Origin: Emticicia aquatilis
GTDB taxonomy: Bacteria; Bacteroidota; Bacteroidia; Cytophagales; Spirosomataceae
Direction of reading: 5' to 3'
Assembly (NCBI RefSeq): GCF_014644295.1
Contig: NZ_BMKK01000008.1
Coordinates: 62,001-126,000, forward strand
Length of the DNA stretch: 64,000 nt
Shown piece by piece: positions 52,328-61,111 of the stretch; position 1 is the stretch's first letter; each line of letters opens with the position of its first letter. Both the position numbers and the translations under genes were made by a program. The notes beneath the pieces were generated by a model, which was not told the DNA's origin, did not search any database, and saw only the letters and a list, made by a program, of their open reading frames with translations.

Positions 52328-53756
52328 ATTGACGAAGTATCGGCATACTCATACAATGTGAGCCGCCTCTGGCTCTTGAAAGTTCGGCCGACGGCAACAT
52401 GATAATTGTATCAGTCAAAGTTTCGGGTGAAAGTTCATTTTTCTCAAATTTTTCGAGCAAATCTGCTGCTCTGATTGTCTGAAAACCTGCTTCACGGAAT
52501 GCTTCAGCGGTTTTATCATTTCGGTCGTAACCGATGGCAATTCCTTCTTTTACTACCAATAAATTACACGAATCTGTCCATTGTTCTCTTGCTCCGTAAG
52601 GGAACTCATTATTGCCCGAATATACAAACTTTACAGGCTCATAACAATTCAAATCATCTTTTGTTATTGATGAAAGCAAGTCTTCGAGGTTGGCAAAGTT
52701 TTTTACTTTTACTACACCATCTTTATTGATAAATTGTTTAATCGTCAATGCTTCGTAGCTTGGTTGTTGGCCGAGTTCTTCCCAAATTGATTGTTTTTCG
52801 GCTTCTTCTTGAATTCTACCGAGCGAGCCAAGCAATACCCAAACATTGCGTTTGATTTGCGTAAAAATAGTATCAATGTGCATGTAATCACGTTTTTGCG
52901 GAATTTTCACAATCGTAACTTTCTGCACTGCATTTTTCTCAAATAATAAATCAATGGCTTGTCTGGCGGCTTCAACCGAAGTTCGTTCGCTGACACCAAT
53001 CAGTAAATGATTCGGAGCAATCATCATCACATCGCCACCTTCGAGCGTATTCAAGCGACCTTCTTGCTCTTCTTCTGGCAATAGAAAATGGTTTTCGTCT
53101 TCCGTAATTTCAATGATTTTTCCTTGTAAATCTTTAAATATGGTATGATTAAAGAATACATATTTTGCCAAAAGCGACTCTCTTGTGCGGGCATATTTGG
53201 CAGGTTTATTGAGCAAAAGATGGTCGTTGACAACAATACCAATATCACGAGTAAAAATCAGATTCGGAATTGGCGGAAAAAGCATTTTATTGTTCGGCAA
53301 AATTCCAGTTATCAGCACTCTGGCCAAATCAATATTTGACATTTGAGCCATTTCGTTCTGAAACTGATATGAACACTCTTCAACTGCACAAACTGCCGCA
53401 ATGAGTTGCGTTCGCACAGCAGGCATTTTCAGAATATCCGAAAGTAATTTCTCGAACTCAATAACTTTATCAGAGTTGAAATATTTTTTGTTGGAAGGCT
53501 TATAAAAATCACGAGATTTATCAGCATCAATTCGTTTGAGTTTTCCTTTAACCTTTTCAGTATCAAGAAAATACAAAAGAATTTTTACATAAAAATCGTA
53601 TTCGTCTCGTCGCATGGTTTCGAGATGCACGATGTCTTCAAAAAGCCAATCTTGGGCTTTTGATGGTACAACTTTGCCCAAACCGCTATCTGGACTATGG
53701 ATAATAAGGCGGCGTAAAGTACCTACTTCGGAAGATACAAATATATTATTGTTCAT
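52323..53756 (-). CDS. arcA: Arginine deiminase-family protein
   Basis: 477 residues from the ATG at 53756; the open frame begins further upstream in a repeat. ADI residues are visible: SEVGTLRRLIIHSPDSGLG at the start, LIFTRDIGIVVND, LEGGDVMMIAPNHLLIGVSERTS, the substrate-binding HIDTIFTQI, and the catalytic Cys in RARGGSHCMSMPI at the end. It hydrolyses arginine to citrulline and ammonium. It is longer than classical ArcA (about 410 residues) through insertions near 60-110 and 310-360, a feature of the Bacteroidota-type proteins. ctlX follows. Confidence 0.85.
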   Translation of the reverse strand: MNNNIFVSSEVGTLRRLIIHSPDSGLGKVVPSKAQDWLFEDIVHLETMRRDEYDFYVKILLYFLDTEKVKGKLKRIDADKSRDFYKPSNKKYFNSDKVIEFEKLLSDILKMPAVRTQLIAAVCAVEECSYQFQNEMAQMSNIDLARVLITGILPNNKMLFPPIPNLIFTRDIGIVVNDHLLLNKPAKYARTRESLLAKYVFFNHTIFKDLQGKIIEITEDENHFLLPEEEQEGRLNTLEGGDVMMIAPNHLLIGVSERTSVEAARQAIDLLFEKNAVQKVTIVKIPQKRDYMHIDTIFTQIKRNVWVLLGSLGRIQEEAEKQSIWEELGQQPSYEALTIKQFINKDGVVKVKNFANLEDLLSSITKDDLNCYEPVKFVYSGNNEFPYGAREQWTDSCNLLVVKEGIAIGYDRNDKTAEAFREAGFQTIRAADLLEKFEKNELSPETLTDTIIMLPSAELSRARGGSHCMSMPILRQF

Positions 53757-53769
53757 TGAGAAATAACAA

Positions 53770-53804
53770 GTTAAAGTCCACGGACAACAGCCCACAGACG
53801 ACAG
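53770..53804 (-). repeat. GTGGAC repeat upstream of arginine deiminase (copy 2)
   Basis: On the plus strand GTTAAAGTCCACGGACAACA continues as GCCCACAGACGACAG. Read on the minus strand it ends GTGGACTTTAAC shortly before the ATG, as the copy at 42709-42744 does. Confidence 0.55.
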
Positions 53805-53838
53805 AATTTATGTTTTAAATCAAAAGTAATGGTATAAT

Positions 53839-53862
53839 CTCCCCTTTAGGGGCGGGGGGTTA
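53839..53862. repeat. CCCC-TTTA-GGGG palindromic repeat
   Basis: CTCCCCTTTAGGGGCGGGGG plus GTTA, an intergenic member of the family found in frame in nrtA, nrtB and narK. Confidence 0.7.
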
Positions 53863-54112
53863 GTAAAAACCAAAATTGGCCATGAATGCCATGAGCTGAA
53901 AGAAGAAAACTGAGATTCGGTGAGGTTTACAAAAATGACGGTATAGTCCTGCGGGCGTGAAACTACAGTTTTCATCACGCAAACGGCTTTTGTGGGCTAT
54001 ATTTTTTTGTATTATTACCATACTATGTTGCAATATTACAAATCATTAAACTTATTTCAAAAGTTTTTCGAGCAAAATTCCTAACTTGCGATGTTCACAT
54101 TTAAGACCCACA

Positions 54113-57100
54113 ATGACCAATTTGTTTAGCCGAAATCGAGAACAATCGCAGTTAATTTTATTTTTTCTTCATAATTTTTTCATCAGTATCGGAACCGTCT
54201 TGGTGTACGTTTCGGCCAATATCATTTTGCTCGAAAATCACCCCGAGTTCTCATTGCCGATTGCCTATATCGTTTCGACATTGGCCATGATGGGTGTCGG
54301 TAAAATCTATGAATATTACGAACACCATTATTTATTGCAAACCCTCAGTATGCGGGTTTTGTTATCGGTTTTGGTGATGTCGATGCTCATGGGCATGATA
54401 GTTTATCTGAGCCATTCGATTTTCACTGCCATTGGCATCATGGTTGGGTTTCGTATCATTTATTTATTGGTCAATTTAGAGTTTTGGGGAGTTTCGGCGG
54501 TGGTTTTTGATGTTCGCCAAAGTAAGCGTATTTTCAGTGTCATTGGCTCGGGCGATGTTCCTGCCAAAGCCATCGGTGCTATTCTTACGGTGCTTATTCA
54601 TTCTACTTCGGTTTTGTCAATTCTGATTTCGGTAGCTTTTTTTACATTTTTATTAGCCTTTTTTACCCAAAAACGTACTTTTCAGCTTACAGAAGTGCCT
54701 GAATCTCAGCCCGAACGCAAAGTGCGTAAACCCGAATCAAAGTATATCCAAGAGTTATTTGGTGGAAGTAGATTGGTGTTTGAGATGTGCGTAGGCTTAG
54801 TTGCGGTTTCGTTGTCGGCCACATGGATTGAGTATAATTTCTTTGTGAATGTCAAATATAAATTTCATAATCAGCACGATGTCATTGCATTCGTAGGCTA
54901 TATTTTGGCTATAACATATTCGATTTCTACGGTTGTGAAACTTTTGATTTCGAGCAAAATGATTGAGCGTTTCGGGCTTCGCAATGCCCTGCTTTTCTTG
55001 CCAGTCGGCACGGTGATGATTTCGGTTTTCTTAGTCGTTTTGTCGTCTCTTCAAAACGATGAAAATGCCTTGTGGATGGAATTTAGTGCGGCTTACTTAC
55101 TTTTTGAAGTGATGCGACGAACCATTTTCGACCCTGTGTTTTTGGTGATGTTTCAGCCACTTACTACCCACCAACGCCTCAAAGGACACACACTCGCTAA
55201 AGGTTTTTATGAGCCGCTCGGTATGGGAATCGCAGGTCTTTTGCTCTTGGCCGAGTATTATTTCGATTTTTCTTTCACTTGGATACACTTCGGTTTTACG
55301 GTTATTTCGGCGTTTTTGGCTTCGTATTACCTCAGCCGAGCGTTTCGTCATTATATTATTGAATTGAAATCGGCTTTGAGCAAGCGTTTCTTGAGCGATG
55401 ATGAATTGGTGATGCAAAAAGATGCCTTCAAGGCAATCTTGAAAAATCTTGTAAGTGAAAAACCCGAAGAAGTTATCAGTGCCATTGATTGGATAACTCG
55501 TTTCGATGCACCAAAATTAGATGCGTACTTGCCAAATTTACTCCAACATTCATCAGAAAATGTGCGAATAGCCGCCTTGCGTGCTGCCGATAAACTTGAA
55601 ATGAGTGCCGAAAGTATCAAAATATTGAGCGATAATATTGCGACCGAACCAAACGCAATTTGCAGACAATTGGGCGGACAAATTTTAAGTAAAAAAGGTT
55701 TTTGGACAGACGAAAAAATAAATGAATACTTAATTTCTGATGATTTGGCATTGACCGAAGGGATTCTGACAACCACGCTCGCCACTCCCAACAAAATTGG
55801 CAAACAGCAACTTGATAAATATTGCTTATCTGAAAGTAGTTTAGAGCAGAAACAAGTGGCCTTGCGACTCATAAAGTCTTTAAAATTAAGTGAATACGAA
55901 GTTTTTGTTTCAGATTGTTTATCGAAAACCGAACTTCAACCCGAAGCTATCAAAGCCGCAGGAAGTTTGGCTACAAAACCGATGATAGTTTCGTTGACAC
56001 AATTATTGTTTAGTCATTCGATGGCCAAACGAGCATTGAAGCAACTTATTGACATTGGCGAAGAAGGCTTCCTCACAATTTCTTCCCTCAAAAGCACCGA
56101 CGATACTTTTGCTCTCAGAAAACTTATCAGTTTTTGTGAGAAATATCAAACCGAAGACTCCCGGAAACTGCTGTTTTATTTAATCGAGAATAAAAATTGG
56201 GAAGTAAGTACGGCTGCGTTGAAGGCTTTGGGCAATTTTGAAAAAAATGAAATCCATCGAGCTTTTTTCGAGCAATCTTTGGAACATGAATTTAAGCACG
56301 TTTATCAACTATTGAATGGTTTTGATTCGATGCCTAAAGACACTTTACAATATGAATTAGACCAAACTTCTGACCGTATTTTTTATATTCTCACCTCTCT
56401 CTACGACCGAGACATCGTGCAAGATGCCATGCAGGGAGTTGAACATTCATCGAAAGAAAAACGAGCTAATGCCCTCGAAATTTTGGATAATATCATTCCA
56501 AGAGAAATTTATAAATGCCTCCACGCTTTGCTCGATGATTCGAATATCGAACAGAAAAAAAGTATTTTTGGTGAATATATCGGCAAAAACACTGAGCTGA
56601 AATCTATTATTTCGGTGATTTTGGATAAAGGTGAACGCTATTTTGGTAATTGGACAATCGCACAGGCATTGCAAGCTTGGAAACCAGCACAAAGCAAGTT
56701 TTCGTTGGGAGAATTAAGTATTTTTGAGGCTTACCTCAATCACCCAAATAGGCTGGTCAAAGAAGCGGCTTTCAAGAAACTTGCCGATAATGAAGTTTTC
56801 AGACAACAACCCGAATTTGAAAAATATATTAAACAGATTGATATGAGTCATTCACACGAAAAAGCTACTGTATCCGAACTCGAACGAGTGATTGTATTGA
56901 AAAATACCCAACTTTTTGCCGAAACTCCCGAAAATGTGCTAACTTCGATTGTGCCAATCATGAAAGAAATTAGTTTCCACGAAGGGAAAACGATTTTCAA
57001 AAAGGGCGAAATCGGCAATTGCATGTATATCATCTATGCAGGCGAAATCGGTATCTATGACCACGAAACGCTGCTCGCAACCTTTACAAAAGGTGATGTA

Positions 57101-57298
57101 TTTGGCGAATTAGCATTGCTCGACGCCGAACCACGCTCTGCATCGGCGGTAGTAGAAAGCGATGTTTTACTTTTCAGAATCGACCAAGAAGATTTCTTTG
57201 ATTTGATGGAAGAACGCAACGAACTTTTGAGAAGAGTGCTACGAATTCTTTGTCAAAGAATCAGAAATCAAAATGACAAAATCAGAAGATTGAGTTAA
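54113..57298 (+). CDS. NTT/MFS-like transporter with HEAT repeats and cyclic-nucleotide-binding domain
   Basis: 1061 residues from the ATG at 54113 (a TTG at 54086 is rejected). Residues 1-430 have about 12 membrane segments (LILFFLHNFFISIGTVLVYV; LPIAYIVSTLAMMGVGKIY; LVAVSLSATWIEYNFFVNVK) like bacterial ATP/ADP-translocase-type (NTT) proteins. Residues 460-920 are helical HEAT-like repeats (SSENVRIAALRAADKL; NWEVSTAALKALGNFEK). Residues 930-1055 are a cNMP-binding domain: ISFHEGKTIFKKGEIG and the phosphate cassette FGELALLDAEPRSASAV. Cyclic nucleotide should gate the transporter. The operon ends with a cyclase, which would supply the signal. The transported substrate is unknown. Confidence 0.82.
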   Translation: MTNLFSRNREQSQLILFFLHNFFISIGTVLVYVSANIILLENHPEFSLPIAYIVSTLAMMGVGKIYEYYEHHYLLQTLSMRVLLSVLVMSMLMGMIVYLSHSIFTAIGIMVGFRIIYLLVNLEFWGVSAVVFDVRQSKRIFSVIGSGDVPAKAIGAILTVLIHSTSVLSILISVAFFTFLLAFFTQKRTFQLTEVPESQPERKVRKPESKYIQELFGGSRLVFEMCVGLVAVSLSATWIEYNFFVNVKYKFHNQHDVIAFVGYILAITYSISTVVKLLISSKMIERFGLRNALLFLPVGTVMISVFLVVLSSLQNDENALWMEFSAAYLLFEVMRRTIFDPVFLVMFQPLTTHQRLKGHTLAKGFYEPLGMGIAGLLLLAEYYFDFSFTWIHFGFTVISAFLASYYLSRAFRHYIIELKSALSKRFLSDDELVMQKDAFKAILKNLVSEKPEEVISAIDWITRFDAPKLDAYLPNLLQHSSENVRIAALRAADKLEMSAESIKILSDNIATEPNAICRQLGGQILSKKGFWTDEKINEYLISDDLALTEGILTTTLATPNKIGKQQLDKYCLSESSLEQKQVALRLIKSLKLSEYEVFVSDCLSKTELQPEAIKAAGSLATKPMIVSLTQLLFSHSMAKRALKQLIDIGEEGFLTISSLKSTDDTFALRKLISFCEKYQTEDSRKLLFYLIENKNWEVSTAALKALGNFEKNEIHRAFFEQSLEHEFKHVYQLLNGFDSMPKDTLQYELDQTSDRIFYILTSLYDRDIVQDAMQGVEHSSKEKRANALEILDNIIPREIYKCLHALLDDSNIEQKKSIFGEYIGKNTELKSIISVILDKGERYFGNWTIAQALQAWKPAQSKFSLGELSIFEAYLNHPNRLVKEAAFKKLADNEVFRQQPEFEKYIKQIDMSHSHEKATVSELERVIVLKNTQLFAETPENVLTSIVPIMKEISFHEGKTIFKKGEIGNCMYIIYAGEIGIYDHETLLATFTKGDVFGELALLDAEPRSASAVVESDVLLFRIDQEDFFDLMEERNELLRRVLRILCQRIRNQNDKIRRLS

Positions 57299-57320
57299 AA
57301 ATATTAAACCCACAATTTCG

Positions 57321-58682
57321 ATGAGTAAAATTGATTTTAGCGATGTTGTAATTGCAACTTCCACGATGGCGGTTGTAATGGGTGTTGTCACAAAAATCTT
57401 AGAAACAAAGACTCGTGACCACAGGCTCCATACTATATTGAACTTTGCGTGGCTCGGAATGATGCTTTTGTCGATGCTGATAAATTTAGCGGGCTACGAA
57501 ACATCCTATTCAACAATTATTTGTTTGACTGTACTGTTTGCTGTTCAGCGTTCAAAAGGCTTTCCGCCTGCCCGAATGTTGTCTATTGCTTTTGTGCCAG
57601 CAGCTTTTGTATATCTCATCAACGACTTTTTTTTATTTCTTACACCCAACTTTTTTAAAGATAACAAAGATTATTTCGATACCGCCCGTGGGTTTGCCTT
57701 TATGTGGGTTTTAGGTTTTACGATTTATGCCCAACGACAAGCCAAACGTGATAAGGTAGTGCGTGATAAAGCCGAAGCAGAAAGAAGAATAATTGAAGCA
57801 AAGAAACAAGAACTCGAATACCAAGTAGCCGAACGCACTGCCGAATTAAGAAAACAGAAAGAATCGCTGGAAGAAGCCCTTGAAGAACTAAAAACTACAC
57901 AAAATCAATTAATTCAAGCCGAAAAAATGGCGTCTTTGGGCGAACTTACGGCAGGAATTGCCCACGAAATCCAGAATCCGCTCAATTTTGTTAATAATTT
58001 TTCAGAAGTTTCGGTTGAACTTTGTCAAGAATTACAAGAAGAACTCGATAAAGATGATTTCGACAAAACTTATATCGCCGAAATTTTGAGTGATATAAGT
58101 CAGAATCAACAAAAAATTACACATCACGGACAACGTGCAGCGAGTATCGTGCGAGGAATGTTGCAGCATTCGAGAGCCAGCAACGGGCAAAAAGAATTGA
58201 CCGATATAAACGCACTGGCCGATGAATACTTACGTCTGAGTTATCACGGTCTAAGAGCCAAAGACAAAACTTTCAATGCCGATTTCAAGACTATTTTAGA
58301 CCCAAATTTGCCAAAAATAGAGATTATACCTCAAGATTTTGGTCGAGTTTTGCTCAATATTATCAATAATGCGTTTTATGCAGTTCAGCAAAAAGCCAAA
58401 CAAGGAATTGAAGGCTACAAACCAACAGTTACGGTAGCCACAAAAGTGAATCCGCAAGAAGATTTAATAGTTACGATTACCGACAACGGTGGTGGAATGC
58501 CCGAAAGCATAAAGACGAAGATTTTTCAACCATTTTTCACCACCAAACCAACTGGACAAGGCACAGGTTTGGGACTTTCGTTGAGTTATGATATTATCAC
58601 AAAAGGGCATGCAGGAACACTCGAAGTTGAAAGCACCGAAGGCGAAGGAACGGAGTTTATCATTACATTACCTTTAAAATAA
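57321..58682 (+). CDS. Membrane sensor histidine kinase
   Basis: 453 residues. The first 145 hold four to five membrane helices (VVIATSTMAVVMGVVTKIL; ILNFAWLGMMLLSMLINLAG; FVPAAFVYLINDFFLFL; ARGFAFMWVLGFTIYAQ) with little outside the membrane. A long coiled coil (150-205) leads to HisKA with the phosphorylated His in ELTAGIAHEIQNPLNFVNNF, then HATPase_c: N box NIINNAFYAVQQ, G1 TDNGGGMP, F box PFFTTKPTGQGTGLGLSL. The catalytic half is nearly identical to that of the next gene. It starts 22 bases after the transporter. The stimulus is probably sensed in or at the membrane. Confidence 0.9.
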   Translation: MSKIDFSDVVIATSTMAVVMGVVTKILETKTRDHRLHTILNFAWLGMMLLSMLINLAGYETSYSTIICLTVLFAVQRSKGFPPARMLSIAFVPAAFVYLINDFFLFLTPNFFKDNKDYFDTARGFAFMWVLGFTIYAQRQAKRDKVVRDKAEAERRIIEAKKQELEYQVAERTAELRKQKESLEEALEELKTTQNQLIQAEKMASLGELTAGIAHEIQNPLNFVNNFSEVSVELCQELQEELDKDDFDKTYIAEILSDISQNQQKITHHGQRAASIVRGMLQHSRASNGQKELTDINALADEYLRLSYHGLRAKDKTFNADFKTILDPNLPKIEIIPQDFGRVLLNIINNAFYAVQQKAKQGIEGYKPTVTVATKVNPQEDLIVTITDNGGGMPESIKTKIFQPFFTTKPTGQGTGLGLSLSYDIITKGHAGTLEVESTEGEGTEFIITLPLK

Positions 58683-58689
58683 GGGCTTT

Positions 58690-60699
58690 ATGAAAAAGTA
58701 CATTTGTTTGTTTTTGTTTATCTCCACTACAAATGTGCTTTTTGCACAATTTTTCAAGGCTGTTTCGGTAGATAGCCTCAAAAATGAACTGACAAAGGCC
58801 AAACACGATACTTCAAAAATCCTGATTTTAGATAAGCTAACTGCTGCCCTAACTGCCAGTAATCCTACACAAGCATTGCGTTATGGGCGAGAAGCGTGGG
58901 CATTGGCAAGCAAAATTAAATATGATAAAGGTAAAATTCTGAGTGCTTTATCGTCTGGGCAAATCATGCTCAATACTTCTGATTATGCTGAGGCACTCAA
59001 TAAGCTTTTAGAAGCAAGGTATTTGGCTGGAAAAAGCCAAATGACAAAAGAAATTGTCAATATAAATCTGAAATTAGCCTTACTTTACACCAATCGAAAA
59101 CAATTTAAAAGTGCTTTAGAGTATCTCTCAAAAGCCCATCTGGTTCGAGATTCTTTGCAAATTCCAGACCTTGATTATTCGCTCAATCAAACCTCTGGAT
59201 ATGTCTATAAAGATATGGGCCAATTTCAGAAAGCACTTGGGTTCTTCAAAAATGCGTATCAAAATTTAATAACAAAGAAAGCCGCACACCAATTATCAAC
59301 AACCAGTTATTATATCGGAAGCACTTTTTCGGCTCTTAATCAAAGAGATTCGGCTTTGGCATATTTCCGTAAAAGCCTTTCTTTTCAAGCAAAATTCCAC
59401 GAAGGACGAGTTTACTATGGTTTAGCCAGTGTTTTTAAGGCTTCTAATCAACTCGATTCGGCGATATTTTATGCAAAAAAAGCACTCACACGCTCCAACG
59501 AAAATCAGTTTATTCCCATTACAGTATTTTCGGCACAACTACTTTCGGAATTATACGAAAAGAAAAATGATTTAAAATCAGCTTTATTCTACACCAAAAT
59601 TGCAACGGCCGAAAAAGATAGCCTTTTTAATGAAGAACAAATTCGACAAATAGAACGTCTTGCGTATGATGAAAAAGAACGTGAGTTAATAATCCAACGT
59701 CGAAGTGAAGTTCATCAAGCAGACCTCGAAGATAAAATCAAAATATATGGTCTTTCGACACTACTCATTATTGTACTTTTGGTGCTTTTCTTCCTTTATC
59801 GAAATAATAAAATCAAGCACAAGGCCAATCAGATATTGCATAGTCAGAAAGAAGAAATAGATACGCAACGAGCCAAAGCAGAAAAAGCCTTGCAAGATTT
59901 GAAAGCCACTCAAGCACAGTTAATTCAATCTGAAAAACTGGCGTCGTTGGGCGAACTTACGGCTGGTATTGCTCACGAAATTCAGAATCCGTTGAATTTT
60001 GTTAATAATTTTTCGGAATTAAGCATCGACCTCGCCCAAGAATTGAAGGAAGAAATAGAAAAAGTAAGTATTCCAGAAAAGGACAAGGAATATATTGATG
60101 AAATCATTGGAGATTTAACCCAAAATCAGCAAAAAATCAATCAACATGGCAAGCGGGCGAGTAGTATTGTGAAAGGGATGTTACAACATTCACGCTCAAG
60201 TTCGAGCGAAAAAGAATTGACCGATATAAATGCTTTGGCAGATGAATATTTAAGGCTCTCCTATCACGGATTGAGAGCAAAAGATAAGTCATTTAACTCT
60301 GATTTTAAAACTGATTTTGACATAAATTTGCCAAAAATCGAGGTAATTCCACAAGATTTAGGTCGAGTATTATTGAATTTATTTAACAATGCTTTTTATG
60401 CGGTAAAAGAAGTCTCACACCTCGAAGGTGTGGGACATCTGGGCAAGGTTTTGGTTTCCACCCAACAGTCTGAAAACCAAGTAATTATAAAAGTAACAGA
60501 CAACGGCATAGGAATGTCAGAAGCCACCAAAGCCAAAATCTTTCAACCATTTTTTACTACAAAACCCACAGGTGAAGGAACAGGTTTAGGGCTTTCATTA
60601 AGTTATGATATTATTACAAAAGGGCATGGAGGTACGCTCGAAGTTGAAAGTACTGAAGGTAAAGGAACAACATTTATCATTAAATTACCTTATATTTGA
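58690..60699 (+). CDS. TPR-sensor histidine kinase
   Basis: 669 residues. A signal peptide (ICLFLFISTTNVLFAQ) precedes tetratricopeptide repeats at about 30-320 (SALEYLSKAHLVRDSLQ; DSALAYFRKSLSFQAKF; DSAIFYAKKALTRS). One membrane helix (IYGLSTLLIIVLLVLFFLY) and a coiled coil follow, then HisKA (ELTAGIAHEIQNPLNFVNNF) and HATPase_c (NLFNNAFYAVKE; TDNGIGMS; PTGEGTGLGLSL). A periplasmic TPR sensor is common in Bacteroidota kinases. The loop after the N box (residues about 574-583, EVSHLEGVGH) is encoded by a palindromic repeat absent from the paralogue. It begins 7 bases after the previous kinase. Confidence 0.9.
   Translation: MKKYICLFLFISTTNVLFAQFFKAVSVDSLKNELTKAKHDTSKILILDKLTAALTASNPTQALRYGREAWALASKIKYDKGKILSALSSGQIMLNTSDYAEALNKLLEARYLAGKSQMTKEIVNINLKLALLYTNRKQFKSALEYLSKAHLVRDSLQIPDLDYSLNQTSGYVYKDMGQFQKALGFFKNAYQNLITKKAAHQLSTTSYYIGSTFSALNQRDSALAYFRKSLSFQAKFHEGRVYYGLASVFKASNQLDSAIFYAKKALTRSNENQFIPITVFSAQLLSELYEKKNDLKSALFYTKIATAEKDSLFNEEQIRQIERLAYDEKERELIIQRRSEVHQADLEDKIKIYGLSTLLIIVLLVLFFLYRNNKIKHKANQILHSQKEEIDTQRAKAEKALQDLKATQAQLIQSEKLASLGELTAGIAHEIQNPLNFVNNFSELSIDLAQELKEEIEKVSIPEKDKEYIDEIIGDLTQNQQKINQHGKRASSIVKGMLQHSRSSSSEKELTDINALADEYLRLSYHGLRAKDKSFNSDFKTDFDINLPKIEVIPQDLGRVLLNLFNNAFYAVKEVSHLEGVGHLGKVLVSTQQSENQVIIKVTDNGIGMSEATKAKIFQPFFTTKPTGEGTGLGLSLSYDIITKGHGGTLEVESTEGKGTTFIIKLPYI
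60412..60436. repeat. In-frame palindrome in the TPR kinase HATPase domain
   Basis: GTCTCACACCTCGAAGGTGT plus GGGAC, an almost perfect dyad centred on the CGAAG stretch, encoding VSHLEGVG in a surface loop between the N box and the following strand. Confidence 0.7.
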
Positions 60700-60736
60700 A
60701 AGTGATTTCAAATGCGATAAAATAGACCGAAATTCT

Positions 60737-61111
60737 ATGAAAATATTAGTTGTTGATGACGAAGAAGATGTAAGAGTACTTTTTGAACAGCGATTCCGTA
60801 GAGAAATTCGTGCTGGCGAATTTGATTTTGCCTTTAGTGGTTCAGGCGAAGAAGCCCTTGAATACCTCAAAGGCCAAGACTTAGAAGCTGTTTTAATACT
60901 TTCCGACATCAATATGCCTGGCATGAGTGGCATCGAACTTTTACGTCAGATTCGCTCAAAATCACCTACTTCGCCGCCAACAATTATGATGATAACCGCC
61001 TACGGCGATGTCCAAAGCCACGACCAAGCGATGGCTTTGGGAGCTAATGATTTTCTGACTAAACCACTTGACTTTACCGAACTCAAACAAAAACTTAAAA
61101 GCTCGCTATGA
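60737..61111 (+). CDS. Stand-alone response regulator receiver protein
   Basis: 124 residues from the ATG at 60737; a longer open frame overlaps the kinase gene but homology begins here ([20 protein letters not shown]). Receiver residues are intact: the acidic pair, the phosphorylated Asp in [13 protein letters not shown] near residue 60, Thr in IMMITAYGD, and Lys in DFLTKPLDF. There is no output domain, so it may pass phosphate on or act by contact. Its TGA overlaps the next ATG (ATGA). Confidence 0.9.
   Translation: MKILVVDDEEDVRVLFEQRFRREIRAGEFDFAFSGSGEEALEYLKGQDLEAVLILSDINMPGMSGIELLRQIRSKSPTSPPTIMMITAYGDVQSHDQAMALGANDFLTKPLDFTELKQKLKSSL

Larger units (their letters stand above)
53757..54112. 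other. 356-base intergenic region with repeats
   Basis: Between the divergent arginine deiminase and NTT-like genes. It holds the GTGGAC repeat (53770-53804), a CCCC-TTTA-GGGG repeat (53839-53862) and a small dyad GCGTGA...TCACGC (53955-53980). I see no convincing TAnnTTTG promoter on the plus strand. Confidence 0.5.
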
